Below are positions 16,843 to 26,251 of a stretch of DNA of 64,000 bases, piece after piece. Source of the DNA: Brevundimonas sp. SGAir0440 (GTDB lineage Bacteria; Pseudomonadota; Alphaproteobacteria; Caulobacterales; Caulobacteraceae); assembly GCF_005484585.1 (NCBI RefSeq), contig NZ_CP039435.1:1302001-1366000 (forward strand), given 5' to 3'. Both the position numbers and the translations under genes were made by a program. The notes under the pieces were generated by a model. That model saw only the letters and a program-made list of their open reading frames with translations. It was not told the origin of the DNA and searched no databases. Each line of letters starts with the position of its first letter. Positions within the stretch are counted from its first letter, which is position 1.

Positions 16843-17634
16843 ATGGCCGATCCGATTCATCAGTTTCAGATCCAGCCCATCCGGGGTCTGGACTTCGGCA
16901 TCGTCGATGTGCCGGTGCTTGGTCCTGTCCATCTGGCGGTGACGAACTCGCACGTCGCCATGACCGTCGCCTTCCTGCTGATCGTCGGCTTCCTGGCCGC
17001 TGTGACAGCGAACGCCAAAGTGGTGCCCGGCCGCTTGCAAGCGGCTGGTGAAGGCGTGTTCGGCATGATCGATAACTTGGCTGATTCCATCATCGGCCAT
17101 GAAGGTCGCAAATACTTCCCGTTCGTTCTTACGGTATTCCTGCTGATCCTGAGCATGAACATGCTGGGTCTGTTTCTGACCTTCACAGCGACCTCGCAAC
17201 TGGCGATCACCGCCACCTTCGCCGTGCTTACGTTTGGCGTTGTGCTGGCGGTGGGCTTCGCCAAGAACGGCTTGGGCTTCTTCAAGCTGTTCTGGCCGGC
17301 CAGCGCACCGCTCGCGATTCGTTGGGCCGTCGGCCTGATTGAACTGATCTCCTTCTTCCTCCGTCCGGTCACCCTGGCGCTGCGTCTGTTCGGCAACATG
17401 CTGGGCGGTCACGTCGCGCTGAAGATCTTCGCCGGCTTCGTCGTGTCGCTGGGCCTCTTGGGCCTGGGCGGCGGCATCGGTCTGCTGGCCTTCCCGGTCG
17501 CGGCCCTGTCGCTGGGCATGGTTGTCGCCCTGACCGCTCTGGAGTTCCTGGTGGCCTTCCTCCAGGCCTTCGTCTTCGCCGTTCTGGCCTGCATCTATCT
17601 GAACGATGTGGTCAACCTGGACCACGCCCACTAA
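16843..17634 (+). CDS. atpB: ATP synthase F0 subunit a
   Basis: The 263-residue subunit a has five or six membrane helices. The key helix contains LALRLFGNMLGGHVALKIF with the essential Arg that faces the c-ring, and the last helix contains ALEFLVAFLQAFVFAVLACIYLND. An N-terminal HQFQIQPI amphipathic stretch is normal for alphaproteobacterial AtpB. It forms the proton half-channels of F0. The gene lies between atpI and atpE in the standard order. Confidence 0.95.
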   Translation: MADPIHQFQIQPIRGLDFGIVDVPVLGPVHLAVTNSHVAMTVAFLLIVGFLAAVTANAKVVPGRLQAAGEGVFGMIDNLADSIIGHEGRKYFPFVLTVFLLILSMNMLGLFLTFTATSQLAITATFAVLTFGVVLAVGFAKNGLGFFKLFWPASAPLAIRWAVGLIELISFFLRPVTLALRLFGNMLGGHVALKIFAGFVVSLGLLGLGGGIGLLAFPVAALSLGMVVALTALEFLVAFLQAFVFAVLACIYLNDVVNLDHAH

Positions 17635-17692
17635 AGGGCCGGACCAGTCTCTTCACCCCAACCACCAACGACTTTAATCTAGGAATACAATC

Positions 17693-17917
17693 ATGGACGC
17701 TGAAGCCGCGAAGTACATCGGCGCTGGTCTCGCCACCCTGGGCATGATCGGTTCGGCCCTGGGCGTGGGCAACATCTTCGGCAACTTCCTTGCCGGCGCC
17801 CTGCGCAACCCGTCGGCCGCCGCCGGCCAAGTCGGCAACCTGTTCGTCGGCGCCGCTCTGGCCGAAGCCCTGGGCATCCTGGCCTTCGTGCTCGGCATCC
17901 TGATGATCTTCGGCTGA
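17693..17917 (+). CDS. atpE: ATP synthase F0 subunit c
   Basis: The 74-residue proteolipid forms a two-helix hairpin. The first helix contains the glycine-rich [21 protein letters not shown], the polar loop is RNPSA, and the second helix has [11 protein letters not shown] with the proton-carrying Glu. The carboxylate neighbourhood lacks the Gln and Ser/Thr ligands of sodium-binding c-rings, so proton coupling is inferred. The start follows an AGGAATACAATC leader. Confidence 0.95.
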   Translation: MDAEAAKYIGAGLATLGMIGSALGVGNIFGNFLAGALRNPSAAAGQVGNLFVGAALAEALGILAFVLGILMIFG

Positions 17918-17985
17918 TATCAGTCGATCACGGCGCGCGGGGTTCGCCCGCGCGCCGCTTCATCTGATCCTGCAGTAGACGGTTC

Positions 17986-18558
17986 ATGGCCAGCACCCAC
18001 ACCATCGACGCGGTCCCGCCTTCGGTCGAAGCGGACCTGCACGCCGAGACGGCGACCCCCGCCGAGCACGGCTCGGGCGGCCTGCCGCAATTCCAGTTCG
18101 AGCACTGGGCGGGCCAGATCGGCTATCTGCTGATCCTGTTCGTCATCCTGTACGTTCTGGTCTCCAAGGTCTTCGCGCCACGCCTTCGCAAGGTGATGGA
18201 CGAACGGGCCGACACCATTTCCACCGCCGTTGCGACCGCGCGTCAGGTCCAGGCCGAAGCCGCCGAACAGGCCGCTCAGGCTCAGGCCGAAGTCGCCAAG
18301 GCCCGCGCTGACGCCCGCGCCACGGCCGAGGCCGCCAAGGCCCGCGTGACCGAAGAAGCGAACGCCCGTCAGGCCGCCGAAGAAGCCGTGGTCAACGCCC
18401 GCATCGCCGAGGCGGAAGCCTCGATCGGCAAGACCCGCGACGCCGCCATGGCCAATGTCTCCACCATCGCCTCCGACACGACCGCCGCCATGGTCGAGCG
18501 TCTGACCGGCAAGGCCGCGACCGCCGCCGAGCTGGCCGCCGTCAAGGGAGCCGCCTGA
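17986..18558 (+). CDS. atpF': ATP synthase F0 subunit b'
   Basis: The 190-residue peripheral-stalk subunit has an acidic, variable N-terminal ~35 residues, one membrane helix (IGYLLILFVILYVLVSKVF), then a long Ala/Glu/Arg-rich helix typical of b subunits. It is the first of two b-type genes. The longer N-terminus and position directly after atpE mark it as b' of the heterodimeric stalk used in alphaproteobacteria. The next gene starts at its last stop base (TGATG). Confidence 0.93.
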   Translation: MASTHTIDAVPPSVEADLHAETATPAEHGSGGLPQFQFEHWAGQIGYLLILFVILYVLVSKVFAPRLRKVMDERADTISTAVATARQVQAEAAEQAAQAQAEVAKARADARATAEAAKARVTEEANARQAAEEAVVNARIAEAEASIGKTRDAAMANVSTIASDTTAAMVERLTGKAATAAELAAVKGAA

Positions 18559-19073
18559 TGAACCTGATCTTCGAACATGGCATCTGGAGCTTCGCCAATG
18601 CAGAGATCTGGGTTGGCATCGGCCTGATCATCTTCTTCGGCATCCTGATCGCCGCCGGCGTGCCCAAGATGGCCGGCAAGGCGCTGGACGCCAAGGCCGT
18701 CAAGATCCAGGCCGATCTGGACGAGGCCGCGCGCCTGCGCGCCGAAGCCGAAGCCCTGCTGGCCCAGATCCGCAAGGAGAAGGCCGAGGCTGAAGCCCAG
18801 GCCGCGGAGATGATGGCTCAGGCCGAAGCCGACGCCCGTCGCCTGGAAGTCGAGACCAAGGCCAAGCTGGAAGAAACCCTGGCCCGTCGTCAGAAGATGG
18901 CCGAAACCCGCATCGCCCAAGCCGAAGCCCAGGCCTCGGCCGAGGTGAAGGCCGCCGCCGCCGATCTGGCCGCCAAGTCGGCGGAACAGGTTCTGGCCGC
19001 CCGCCTCGCCAGCGGCGCCAAGGATCCGCTGCTCGACAGCGCCATCGCCCAGATCGGCGATCGCCTGAACTGA
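18558..19073 (+). CDS. atpF: ATP synthase F0 subunit b
   Basis: The 171-residue b subunit has an N-terminal membrane helix (IWVGIGLIIFFGILIAAGVP) and a long charged alpha-helix (residues ~35-150). It pairs with b' to form the stator that ties F0 to F1. It is the last gene of the operon, and a strong terminator follows. The F1 genes (atpHAGDC) are not in this window, in keeping with the split F0/F1 loci of alphaproteobacteria. Confidence 0.93.
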   Translation: MNLIFEHGIWSFANAEIWVGIGLIIFFGILIAAGVPKMAGKALDAKAVKIQADLDEAARLRAEAEALLAQIRKEKAEAEAQAAEMMAQAEADARRLEVETKAKLEETLARRQKMAETRIAQAEAQASAEVKAAAADLAAKSAEQVLAARLASGAKDPLLDSAIAQIGDRLN

Positions 19074-19096
19074 TCAGGGCTGATCCTGAATGAAAC

Positions 19097-19130
19097 AAGG
19101 CCCCCGACGTCGCCGTCGGGGGCCTTTTTC
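19097..19130 (+). terminator. Rho-independent terminator of the atp F0 operon
   Basis: A 13-bp perfect stem, AAGGCCCCCGACG pairing with CGTCGGGGGCCTT, closes a 4-nt loop and runs into a T-tract. It starts 24 bp after the atpF stop. Confidence 0.92.
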
Positions 19131-19149
19131 TTGGGCGATCAAGCCGTGA

Positions 19150-19620
19150 TCAGTGGGCGTGGGCGCCGCCGATGATGGTCGCGCCCATCCGCTTGTCGCG
19201 CGCCACCAGACGGGCATAGACGTTGCCCAGCACGATGCCGAAAACCGCGTGGGTGATCAGCAGCCAGGCGAAGGTGCCGAAGCCCGCGCCGGCCGTGAAG
19301 GTGCGGTAATTCCCGAACATCACGATGGCGGCCATCATCAGGATCCAGGCGCCGACGGCGAAGACGATGCCCTTGGTCTCGGGCGTGTCCGTCGGCAGGC
19401 GCGGACACAGGACGGCGAACAGCGGCCCCAGGATAAACACGCCGCTGATGACATGGACGACCCAGCCGACGGCCATATTGCCGGGCATTCCAAGCATGCT
19501 GGCGATGACCCCCTGGAAGGGATCGAACCAGTTCAGGAACATATTGGGTATTTCGAGCAGTGAGACGGCCACGGTCGCCGCAACGCCGGCGATCAGACCT
19601 TTTTGTACGCGTGACATCAT
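19150..19620 (-). CDS. Four-helix membrane protein (DUF6789-like), unknown function
   Basis: The ~156-residue protein has about four membrane helices: residues 6-26, 48-70, 83-103 and 115-137. Notable pieces are LEIPNMFLNWFDPFQGVIASMLGMP in the first loop and GTFAWLLITHAVFGIVLGNVYARL near the end. The shape resembles DUF6789-type proteins, but the assignment is tentative. The ATG at 19620 is chosen because GGGAGG precedes it; an in-frame TTG at 19638 lacks a good site. Confidence 0.65.
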   Translation of the reverse strand: MMSRVQKGLIAGVAATVAVSLLEIPNMFLNWFDPFQGVIASMLGMPGNMAVGWVVHVISGVFILGPLFAVLCPRLPTDTPETKGIVFAVGAWILMMAAIVMFGNYRTFTAGAGFGTFAWLLITHAVFGIVLGNVYARLVARDKRMGATIIGGAHAH

Positions 19621-19752
19621 GACCTTAGCGCCTCCCAACGCCTAAGTGGTTCTCTGATAACGCGCAGACAGGATACGCCTGACTTGGGAGAGCGGTGTTC
19701 ACGATCCTGTGGTTAGCGGTTGCAGCAACGCAACCGCGAAATCAGGCGCTAG

Positions 19753-20157
19753 TTAGCGTAAGAGCTTGCGGAAATAACGCCGCACGCTCTTGCGTCCGCG
19801 CGAGAGGCGACGGCTGGAGCGTCTGGTGACGATCTTCTCGGCTCGAAGCGCCTGTTGCCAGAAGACCGGCGCGAACTCCGGCTTCTTTCGCATCAGGCGA
19901 CGGAAGGGATAGACCCATTTCGGCCGGGCATATTGGGCGCGAATGAACTGGCGCTTGGCCCAGAACGAGCTTTTCAGGATCAGCATCAGGCCGACGGCGA
20001 TGACGGGAATGCCGCCCGGGCCGGGCAGGGGGGCGATCAGAATGCCCAGCAGCACGACGAACAGACCGCCGACCATCAGCGCCCAGCGTTTGACGACGCG
20101 CAGCGTGGAGGCGCGCGGCTTGTCAGAGCGGACGAAGGGAACGGGGAGTGAGGTCAC
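19753..20157 (-). CDS. PGPGW-family transmembrane protein
   Basis: The 134-residue protein has two close membrane segments at about residues 28-45 and 48-63. The motif LIAPLPGPGGIPVIAVGLMLIL matches the PGPGW family of small membrane proteins. The C-terminal half is very basic (RRSSRRLSRGRKSVRRYFRKLLR) and is probably cytoplasmic. No function is known for the family. Spacing from neighbours suggests its own promoter. Confidence 0.75.
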   Translation of the reverse strand: MTSLPVPFVRSDKPRASTLRVVKRWALMVGGLFVVLLGILIAPLPGPGGIPVIAVGLMLILKSSFWAKRQFIRAQYARPKWVYPFRRLMRKKPEFAPVFWQQALRAEKIVTRRSSRRLSRGRKSVRRYFRKLLR

Positions 20158-20368
20158 GAATACGCCGGATGGGGAGGAGGATCGTCATGACAACGATCGC
20201 CACGGGCGCGCGATCCCTCGTCGGGAAAGGAAAAGGCGACCGTGACGACCTTGCCACAAGACCCCTTAACGCCCTGCGTCCATGGCGGATGGATGTCCGG
20301 CGGGTGAAGCTTTGGTCATGAAGAGACGATCTCTCCGCACCGTGGCGCGACGGACACGTCTCGCGACA

Positions 20369-21292
20369 TCAGCCGTAGGCGACCCCCGTCAGACGCTCTG
20401 ATTCCGTCCAAAGACGCTTGGCCACATCGGTGTCCCTGGCCTGGCGCTTGATCACCGCAACGCCGGGCGGCCCCTTCATCTCCTGAAAACCCGTGGGGCC
20501 GTAATAGCCGCCGGGCGTCGGGTCCGGCAGGGTCGCGGCCATCAGAATGGGCAGGGCGCCGTCCGCGGCCGAATGGCTGAGCACGGCCTCCAGCAGCCGG
20601 GCGCCGCGCGCGAACAGGCCGGGCTTGCCGGCATGGCCGTTGGCGATCAGGTCGGTGCGGGCGAAGCCGGGGTGAGCCGCCACGCTGGTTAAGCCCCAGC
20701 CGTGGGCGTCGCTGCGGCGCTGAAGCTCCAGGGCGAACATCAGCATGGCCAGCTTGGATTGCTGATAGACCGGCCACGGGCTGTAGTGGCTTTGATAGTT
20801 CAGGTCGTCCAGGCGGATATGGCCGCTGCGGTGGGCGACGCTGGACAGCTGAACCACGCGGGCTTTCGCAGCCGTCAGCAAAGGCAGCAAGCGGCCGACC
20901 AGGGCGAAGTGGGACAGGTAGTTGGTCCCGAACTGCATCTCGAACCCATCGACGGTCGTCTGGCGCGTCGGCAGGGCCATGATCCCCGCATTGTCGATCA
21001 GGATGTCGACGGGCCGTCCCGTCGCCAGATGGCGCTCGGCGAAGGCCTGGACGGAGGCCAGGCTGGCGAGGTCCAGCAGATCGAACCGCACGGCGGCATT
21101 CGGATGATGAGACCGGATCAGCCGTTCGGCCTCGGTCCCCTTGTCGGGATTGCGGGCCGCCAACACGACCTCCGCACCCTTGCCGGCCAGCACAATGGCG
21201 GTTTCCAGCCCCAGCCCGCCGGTCGCGCCGGTGACGATGGCCAGTCGGCCGGAAAGATCGGGGATATCGTTCGTCGTCCAGGTCATAGCCAT
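20369..21292 (-). CDS. Short-chain dehydrogenase/reductase
   Basis: The 307-residue protein is an SDR enzyme. VTGATGGLGLETA is the NAD(P) loop, DNAGIM the structural NAG motif, VQLSSVAH the catalytic Ser, and YQQSKLAM the YxxxK pair. It resembles the retinol-dehydrogenase-like branch by length and by the LDLASLASVQAFAERHL segment. The Arg after VLAARNP suggests NADPH preference. The substrate is unknown. It is transcribed alone, 60 bp after gcvPB with a hairpin between them. Confidence 0.85.
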   Translation of the reverse strand: MAMTWTTNDIPDLSGRLAIVTGATGGLGLETAIVLAGKGAEVVLAARNPDKGTEAERLIRSHHPNAAVRFDLLDLASLASVQAFAERHLATGRPVDILIDNAGIMALPTRQTTVDGFEMQFGTNYLSHFALVGRLLPLLTAAKARVVQLSSVAHRSGHIRLDDLNYQSHYSPWPVYQQSKLAMLMFALELQRRSDAHGWGLTSVAAHPGFARTDLIANGHAGKPGLFARGARLLEAVLSHSAADGALPILMAATLPDPTPGGYYGPTGFQEMKGPPGVAVIKRQARDTDVAKRLWTESERLTGVAYG

Positions 21293-21320
21293 GACCTAGC
21301 GATGGATCCGCCCCGCGTCA

Positions 21321-21342
21321 GCCCCTTCCCGCAGGAAGGGGC
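21321..21342. terminator. Hairpin between gcvPB and the SDR gene
   Basis: GCCCCTTCC pairs with GGAAGGGGC around a CGCA loop (9-bp perfect stem). It lies 11 bp past the gcvPB stop. Lack of a T-tract means it is either a weak, factor-dependent end or an mRNA-stabilising hairpin. Confidence 0.45.
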
Positions 21343-21352
21343 GACTTTGGGA

Positions 21353-22921
21353 TCAGGCCGCCTTGTTGGAGCCTTCCGGCGCGGTCCAGCGCAGAACCGG
21401 CGAACGGGCGGCGCGGGTTTCGTCCAGGCGCTTCAGCGGCGCGTGGAAGGGGGCGCCCTTGAAGCGATCGACGTCGCCGGCCTTGGCGGCCCCGGCCAGG
21501 GCGCGCATCGCTTCGATGAAGCGATCCAACTCGGCCTTGGACTCGGTTTCCGTCGGCTCGATCAGCATGGCGCCGTGGACGACCAGCGGGAAATACATGG
21601 TCATCGGGTGGAAGCCCTCGTCGATCATCGCCTTGGCGAAGTCGAGCGTGGTGATGTCCGTGCCCTTCAGCCATTCGTCGTCGAACAGGGCCTCGTGCAT
21701 GCAGGGGCCGTCGGGGAAGGCGGCTGACATCAAGTCACCGAGCCGGGCCTTGATGTAGTTGGCGTTCAGGACGGCGTCCTCGGCGACCTGACGCAGGCCG
21801 TCGGCGCCATGCGACATCATGTAGGACAGGGCGCGGGTGTACATGCCCATCTGGCCCTGGAAGGCGCACAGACGGCCGAAGGCTTGCTCGGCCTCCTCCT
21901 CCTCGCGCTCGATCAGGCGATAGCCGCCTCCATCATGCACGACCCAGGGGGCCGGGGCGAAGGGGGCCAGGGCTTCGGATAAGACGACCGGACCCGCGCC
22001 CGGACCGCCGCCGCCATGGGGCGTCGAGAAGGTCTTGTGCAGGTTGATGTGCATGGCGTCGACGCCCAGGTCGCCGGGACGAACCCGGCCGACGATGGCG
22101 TTGAAGTTGGCGCCGTCGCAGTAGAAATAGGCGCCGGCCTCGTGCGTCAGACGGCTGATTTCCAGGATGTCGCGCTCGAACAGGCCGCAGGTGTTGGGGT
22201 TGGTCACCATGATGGCGGCGACGTCGTCACCCAGCTTGGACGCCAGGTCGGCGACGTCCACGCGGCCGTCCTCGGTCTGGGCGACTTCGACCACCGAATA
22301 GCCGACGAAGGCGGCGGTCGCCGGGTTGGTGCCGTGGGCGCTGGTGGGCACCAGGACCTTGCGGCGCTTCTCATGCTGGCCCGACGCCTCGTGGGCGGCG
22401 CGGATCGCCATCAGACCGCACAGTTCGCCGTGCGCGCCGGCCTTGGGCGACAGGGCGACGGCGGGCATTCCGGTCAGGGTCTTCAGCCAGTGGGCCAGGG
22501 TGTCCATCAGCTCCAGCGCGCCCTGAACCGTCGAGATCGGCTGCAGAGGGTGGATGTCCGAGAAGCCCGGAAGTCGAGCAAGCTTCTCGTTCAGGCGCGG
22601 GTTGTGTTTCATCGTGCACGACCCCAGCGGATAGATGGCCAGGTCGATGGCGTGGTTCTTTTGGCTCAGGCGCACATAATGGCGCATGGCCTCAGGCTCG
22701 GACAGGCCGGGCAGGCCGATCGGATCCTTGCGGACCAGGTCGCCCAGGTCGGAGCCGTCCGTCTTGGGTTCCGGCAGATCGACGCCGGTCTTGCCCCAGC
22801 CGTCGCCTTCGAAGATCAGGGCTTCGTTCTGCAACAGGCCGCGGCCGCCGGTCAGGGTGGCTGGCTTGGTCTGGACCTGGTTCGGGGCGGTCGGGCAGCC
22901 GACGGTGTTCATGGTGCTCAT
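21353..22921 (-). CDS. gcvPB: Glycine dehydrogenase (decarboxylating) subunit 2
   Basis: The 522-residue C-terminal half of the glycine cleavage P-protein carries the PLP lysine in NLHKTFSTPHGGGGPG (Lys296). Other conserved blocks are YPLGSCTMKHNPR and VPTSAHGTNPATA. With GcvPA it decarboxylates glycine and transfers the aminomethyl group to lipoyl-GcvH. The split two-gene P-protein is usual in many bacteria. Start choice: ATG at 22921, with another in-frame ATG nine bases later. It is the last gene of the riboswitch-controlled operon. Confidence 0.94.
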   Translation of the reverse strand: MSTMNTVGCPTAPNQVQTKPATLTGGRGLLQNEALIFEGDGWGKTGVDLPEPKTDGSDLGDLVRKDPIGLPGLSEPEAMRHYVRLSQKNHAIDLAIYPLGSCTMKHNPRLNEKLARLPGFSDIHPLQPISTVQGALELMDTLAHWLKTLTGMPAVALSPKAGAHGELCGLMAIRAAHEASGQHEKRRKVLVPTSAHGTNPATAAFVGYSVVEVAQTEDGRVDVADLASKLGDDVAAIMVTNPNTCGLFERDILEISRLTHEAGAYFYCDGANFNAIVGRVRPGDLGVDAMHINLHKTFSTPHGGGGPGAGPVVLSEALAPFAPAPWVVHDGGGYRLIEREEEEAEQAFGRLCAFQGQMGMYTRALSYMMSHGADGLRQVAEDAVLNANYIKARLGDLMSAAFPDGPCMHEALFDDEWLKGTDITTLDFAKAMIDEGFHPMTMYFPLVVHGAMLIEPTETESKAELDRFIEAMRALAGAAKAGDVDRFKGAPFHAPLKRLDETRAARSPVLRWTAPEGSNKAA

Positions 22922-22933
22922 GGTCAGTATCCC

Positions 22934-24280
22934 TTACGCGCCGAGGACTTTGGAGAGCGACTTGGCGAGGATCTGGATGTCGGCATCCAGCGTCGTCTCG
23001 GTCGCAGCGACCAGCAGGACATCGTCCATGCCGGCGTCGGGGGCCAGGCGGCTGTAGGGCACGCCGGCCAGGACGTGATGGGCGGCCAGCGTATCCACGA
23101 CCTCTGCCGCGTTCTTGGGCAGGCGCACCGCGAACTCATTGAAGAAGCGGTCGGTCAGGATTTCGACGCCCGGAATGGCGGCCAGGGCGTCGCGGGTGGC
23201 GACGGCCTTTTCGTGGTTCAGCAGGGCCAGCTTGCGCAGACCCGTCTCGCCCAGCAGGCTCATGTGGATGGTGAAGGCCAGGGTGCACAGGCCCGAGTTG
23301 GTGCAGATGTTCGACGTCGCCTTGTCGCGGCGAATGTGCTGCTCGCGCGTCGACAGGGTCAGGACGAAGCCGCGCTCGCCGTCGGCGTCCACGGTCTCGC
23401 CGGTCAGGCGGCCGGGCATTTGGCGAATCAGCTTCTCGCGCGTGGCGAACAGGCCGACGTAGGGGCCGCCGAAGTTCAGGGCGTTGCCGATCGACTGGCC
23501 TTCGGCCGCGACGATGTCGGCGCCCATCTCGCCGGGCGATTTCAGCAGGCCCATCGACACGGCCTCGGTGACCACGACGATCAGCAGGGCGCCGGCGGCG
23601 TGCGCGGCCTCGGCGATCTTGGTCACGTCGGTGGCCGTGCCGAAGACGTTGGGGGTCTGAACCACGACGCAGGCGGTATCGGGACCGATCTGGTCGATCA
23701 CGGCGGCCTCGGCGTCCACGGCGGCGGGCAGGGCCAGGGTCTCGACGCCGACAGCGTGAACCACGGTCTCGGTCGCCTTGATGTAGTGCGGGTGCACGCC
23801 GCCCGAGATCACCGCCTTGTTGCGGCGGGTCACGCGGGTCGCCATCAGCACGCCCTCGGCCATGGCGGTCGAACCGTCGTACAGGCTGGCGTTGGCGACC
23901 GGCATCCCGGTCAGGTTCGCGACCTGGGTCTGGAACTCGTACAGGTACTGCAGGGTCCCTTGCGCGATTTCAGGCTGGTAGGGGGTGTAGCTGGTCAGGA
24001 ACTCCGAGCGCTGGATCACGTGATCCACCGTCGCCGGGACGTGGTGCTTGTAGGCCCCTGCGCCGCAGAAGAAGGGCACGGCTCCGGCGGTGGCGTTCTT
24101 GGCCGCCATGGCGGACAGGGCGCGCTCGACCTCCAGCTCGCCTGCAACGCGCGGCAGATCGACGGGGCCGTCCAGACGGGCGGCCTGGGGCACGTCCACA
24201 AACAGATCATCGATGGATTTCGCGCCGATGGCGGCGAGCATCGCCGTGCGGTCGTCGGGCGTCAGGGGGAGGTAACGCAT
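22934..24280 (-). CDS. gcvPA: Glycine dehydrogenase (decarboxylating) subunit 1
   Basis: The 448-residue N-terminal half of the P-protein starts [11 protein letters not shown], with AAGGAA upstream. Conserved family pieces are [41 protein letters not shown], and [14 protein letters not shown]. It lacks the PLP lysine, as expected for subunit 1. An open frame reaching back to 24361 is repeat-derived and is not used. gcvPB follows after 12 bp, and the gap to gcvH contains an inverted repeat. Confidence 0.94.
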   Translation of the reverse strand: MRYLPLTPDDRTAMLAAIGAKSIDDLFVDVPQAARLDGPVDLPRVAGELEVERALSAMAAKNATAGAVPFFCGAGAYKHHVPATVDHVIQRSEFLTSYTPYQPEIAQGTLQYLYEFQTQVANLTGMPVANASLYDGSTAMAEGVLMATRVTRRNKAVISGGVHPHYIKATETVVHAVGVETLALPAAVDAEAAVIDQIGPDTACVVVQTPNVFGTATDVTKIAEAAHAAGALLIVVVTEAVSMGLLKSPGEMGADIVAAEGQSIGNALNFGGPYVGLFATREKLIRQMPGRLTGETVDADGERGFVLTLSTREQHIRRDKATSNICTNSGLCTLAFTIHMSLLGETGLRKLALLNHEKAVATRDALAAIPGVEILTDRFFNEFAVRLPKNAAEVVDTLAAHHVLAGVPYSRLAPDAGMDDVLLVAATETTLDADIQILAKSLSKVLGA

Positions 24281-24295
24281 ATCCGGTTCCTTGCA

Positions 24296-24407
24296 TCCGT
24301 CATCCTCGGGCTTGACCCGAGGACCGGATGTTGTGCGGCTCGTGCGCCAAAGGCTTCGCACGAGTGGTTGATCGTCCGGCCCTCGGGTCGAGCCCGAGGG
24401 TGACGGA
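24296..24407. repeat. Inverted repeat inside the gcv operon (33-bp arms, 3 mismatches)
   Basis: Arms 24296-24328 and 24375-24407 are reverse complements at 30 of 33 positions. The core, CCTCGGGCTTGACCCGAGG, is the same as in the element at 409-541. It occupies the gcvH-gcvPA gap and would form a large hairpin in the gcv mRNA, so it may split or protect the transcript. Confidence 0.82.
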
Positions 24408-24415
24408 GTTTGAAG

Positions 24416-24781
24416 TTAGAGGGTCTTCAGGAAATCGTCGTAGGCGGACTGGTCCATCAGGGCGTCCAGTTGCGAGGCGTCCGAGACCTTGATCTTGGCG
24501 AACCAGCCGTCGGCCTCGGCGCCCGAGTTGACGGTTTCCGGGGCGGTCGACAGGGCGTCGTTGGCCTCGACCACTTCGCCCGAGACGGGGGCGTAGACGT
24601 CTGACGCCGCCTTCACGCTCTCGACCACGGCGAAGCTGTCGCCCTTGGAGACGGTCTTGCCGACTTCAGGCACTTCGACGAACACCACGTCGCCCAGGGC
24701 GTCGGCGGCGTGTTTGGAGATGCCGACGGTGGCGATGTCGCCGTCAAGGCTGACCCACTCGTGATCCTTGGTGAACTTCAT
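24416..24781 (-). CDS. gcvH: Glycine cleavage system H protein
   Basis: The 121-residue lipoyl carrier carries Lys57 in [25 protein letters not shown], the exact lipoylation context of GcvH. The N-terminus [14 protein letters not shown] is also typical. It shuttles the aminomethyl group from P- to T-protein and is reoxidised by lipoamide dehydrogenase (not in this window). It starts 11 bp after gcvT ends. Confidence 0.96.
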   Translation of the reverse strand: MKFTKDHEWVSLDGDIATVGISKHAADALGDVVFVEVPEVGKTVSKGDSFAVVESVKAASDVYAPVSGEVVEANDALSTAPETVNSGAEADGWFAKIKVSDASQLDALMDQSAYDDFLKTL

Positions 24782-24792
24782 GGTCTGATCTC

Positions 24793-25905
24793 TCAGGCTT
24801 TGGGTTTGCGGTAATAGCGTTGGGCCACGAAGGGCATGGCGACGACTTCGGCGGCGGCGGTCTTGCCACGCACGATGACCTTCAGCGCCGTGCCCAAGGC
24901 GGCATGGGCCGGCGGGACGTAGCCCATGGCGATGTTCTTGCCCAAGGTGGGGGAGGGGCCGCCCGAGGTGACCTTGCCGATCACATTACCGTCGGCGTCG
25001 GCGATTTCGGCGCCTTCACGGGCCGGGGCGCCTTCCTGGACGACCAGACCGACGCGAACGCGGGCGGGGCCCTCGGACAATTCCTTGAGGATCCGGTCTG
25101 CGCCGGCGAAATCGGCGCGTTCTTTGCGCGACTTGGACAGGGCGAAGGTCAGGGCGCCTTCGACCGGCGAAGTGGTCGGGTCGATGTCGTGGCCGTGCAG
25201 CGGCAGGCCCGCTTCCAGCCGCAAGCTGTCGCGGGCGCCCAGGCCGATCGGCTTGACGCGGGCGTCTTCCAAGATCGTGTTCCAGATGCGCTCGGCCTGG
25301 TCCGCCGGGACCGAAATCTCATAGCCGTCTTCGCCGGTGTAGCCCGAGCGAGACACATAGCAGTCGGCGCCGAACAGCATCAGACGGGCGCATTCCATGA
25401 AGCCCATTTCGGCCAGGATCGGCTCGTGCGCGGCCATGACCTCGGCGGCTTCCGGCCCCTGGATGGCGATCAGCGCGCGGTCCAGCACCGTCAGCTTGGC
25501 GTCGCCTTCAAGGTTGGCTTCCCAGAAGGCGAAGTCCTCGTCCTTGTTGCCGGCGTTGACGACGACGAAGAGGCCGTCGTGATCCGGCCGTCCGGCCATC
25601 AGGTCGTCGATGATGCCGCCGTCTTTGTTCAGCAGCAGCGAATACTTCTGTTTGCCGGCCTTCAGGATCGCGTAATCGCCGGGCACGAAACGCTCGAACT
25701 GGGAGGTCGCATCCTCGCCGGTGATCTTGCACTGGCCCATGTGGGAGACGTCGAACAGGCCGGCGTGTTCCCGCGTCCAACGGTGCTCGGCCAGAACGCC
25801 TTCGTACTGGACCGGCATGTCATAGCCGCCGAACCCCACCATGCGGGCGCCCAGCGCGCGGTGCGCGGCGTTCAAAGGCGTGGTCTTCACGGTCTGGTCG
25901 GTCAT
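24793..25905 (-). CDS. gcvT: Aminomethyltransferase (glycine cleavage T protein)
   Basis: The 370-residue protein has [34 protein letters not shown] at the N-terminus (folate-binding Asp in DVSHMG), [12 protein letters not shown] mid-way, and [14 protein letters not shown]. It moves the methylene group from GcvH to tetrahydrofolate and releases ammonia. It is the first gene after the glycine riboswitch, so its translation or transcription is controlled by glycine. Confidence 0.95.
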   Translation of the reverse strand: MTDQTVKTTPLNAAHRALGARMVGFGGYDMPVQYEGVLAEHRWTREHAGLFDVSHMGQCKITGEDATSQFERFVPGDYAILKAGKQKYSLLLNKDGGIIDDLMAGRPDHDGLFVVVNAGNKDEDFAFWEANLEGDAKLTVLDRALIAIQGPEAAEVMAAHEPILAEMGFMECARLMLFGADCYVSRSGYTGEDGYEISVPADQAERIWNTILEDARVKPIGLGARDSLRLEAGLPLHGHDIDPTTSPVEGALTFALSKSRKERADFAGADRILKELSEGPARVRVGLVVQEGAPAREGAEIADADGNVIGKVTSGGPSPTLGKNIAMGYVPPAHAALGTALKVIVRGKTAAAEVVAMPFVAQRYYRKPKA

Positions 25906-25933
25906 GGTTCAGGCTTTCACGGTCGCGTGTTGT

Positions 25934-25947
25934 GGCGGAGCTCCGCC
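25934..25947. promoter_or_regulatory. Palindrome in the gcvT leader
   Basis: GGCGGAGCTCCGCC is a perfect 14-bp palindrome between the second glycine aptamer and the gcvT start. In RNA it gives a 5-bp hairpin with an AGCU loop. It could be part of the switch's expression platform. No U-tract follows, so it is not a normal terminator. Confidence 0.5.
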
Positions 25948-25951
25948 GTCC

Positions 25952-26136
25952 TCGCGCCCCCGCTGTCCTGAAGCCTGAGAGATTCCGGCGACCAAATCAT
26001 GTCGCCTTGCTCCGTCGGCGCGCCCGAATGGGCGACTTTCCAGCGTCCGTATGCTTCGCGGTCCGTTTGCCTGAGCGTTTCCGGGGCGGTTGCGCCTTCG
26101 GCGTCGAACCCTGTTTCCAGCGCCCGATCTCTCCCG
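25952..26136 (-). ncRNA. Tandem glycine riboswitch
   Basis: Read on the minus strand, two aptamers lie in a row. The first has GGGAGAG, GCCGAAGGCGCAA and ACGCTCAGGCAAACGGACCGC. The second has GCCGACGGAGCAAGGCGAC and ATCTCTCAGGCTTCAGGACAGCGGGGG. These match the conserved J/P cores of the gcvT riboswitch. It ends about 50 nt ahead of gcvT. Glycine binding turns the gcv operon on in known examples. The second aptamer has a modified core (GCCGACGG), and tandem cooperativity is assumed from the family. Confidence 0.9.
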
Positions 26137-26251
26137 CGAGAGCCTGCGACCTAAGGCATCGACTCAAGCGCCAAGTCAAGCGGGCCGGGAACAAGGATGC
26201 GCGCGGCGGGTTGTCGTTGCGGACCCCGAAACCAGACCCAGGAATGCTAAA

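Noticed and set aside
22016..24403. A 795-codon open frame on the plus strand
   Set aside because: It lies antisense to gcvPB and gcvPA, which carry clear catalytic motifs, and shows no recognisable domain.
25934..25947. The gcvT-leader palindrome as an intrinsic terminator
   Set aside because: The stem is short and no U-tract follows.
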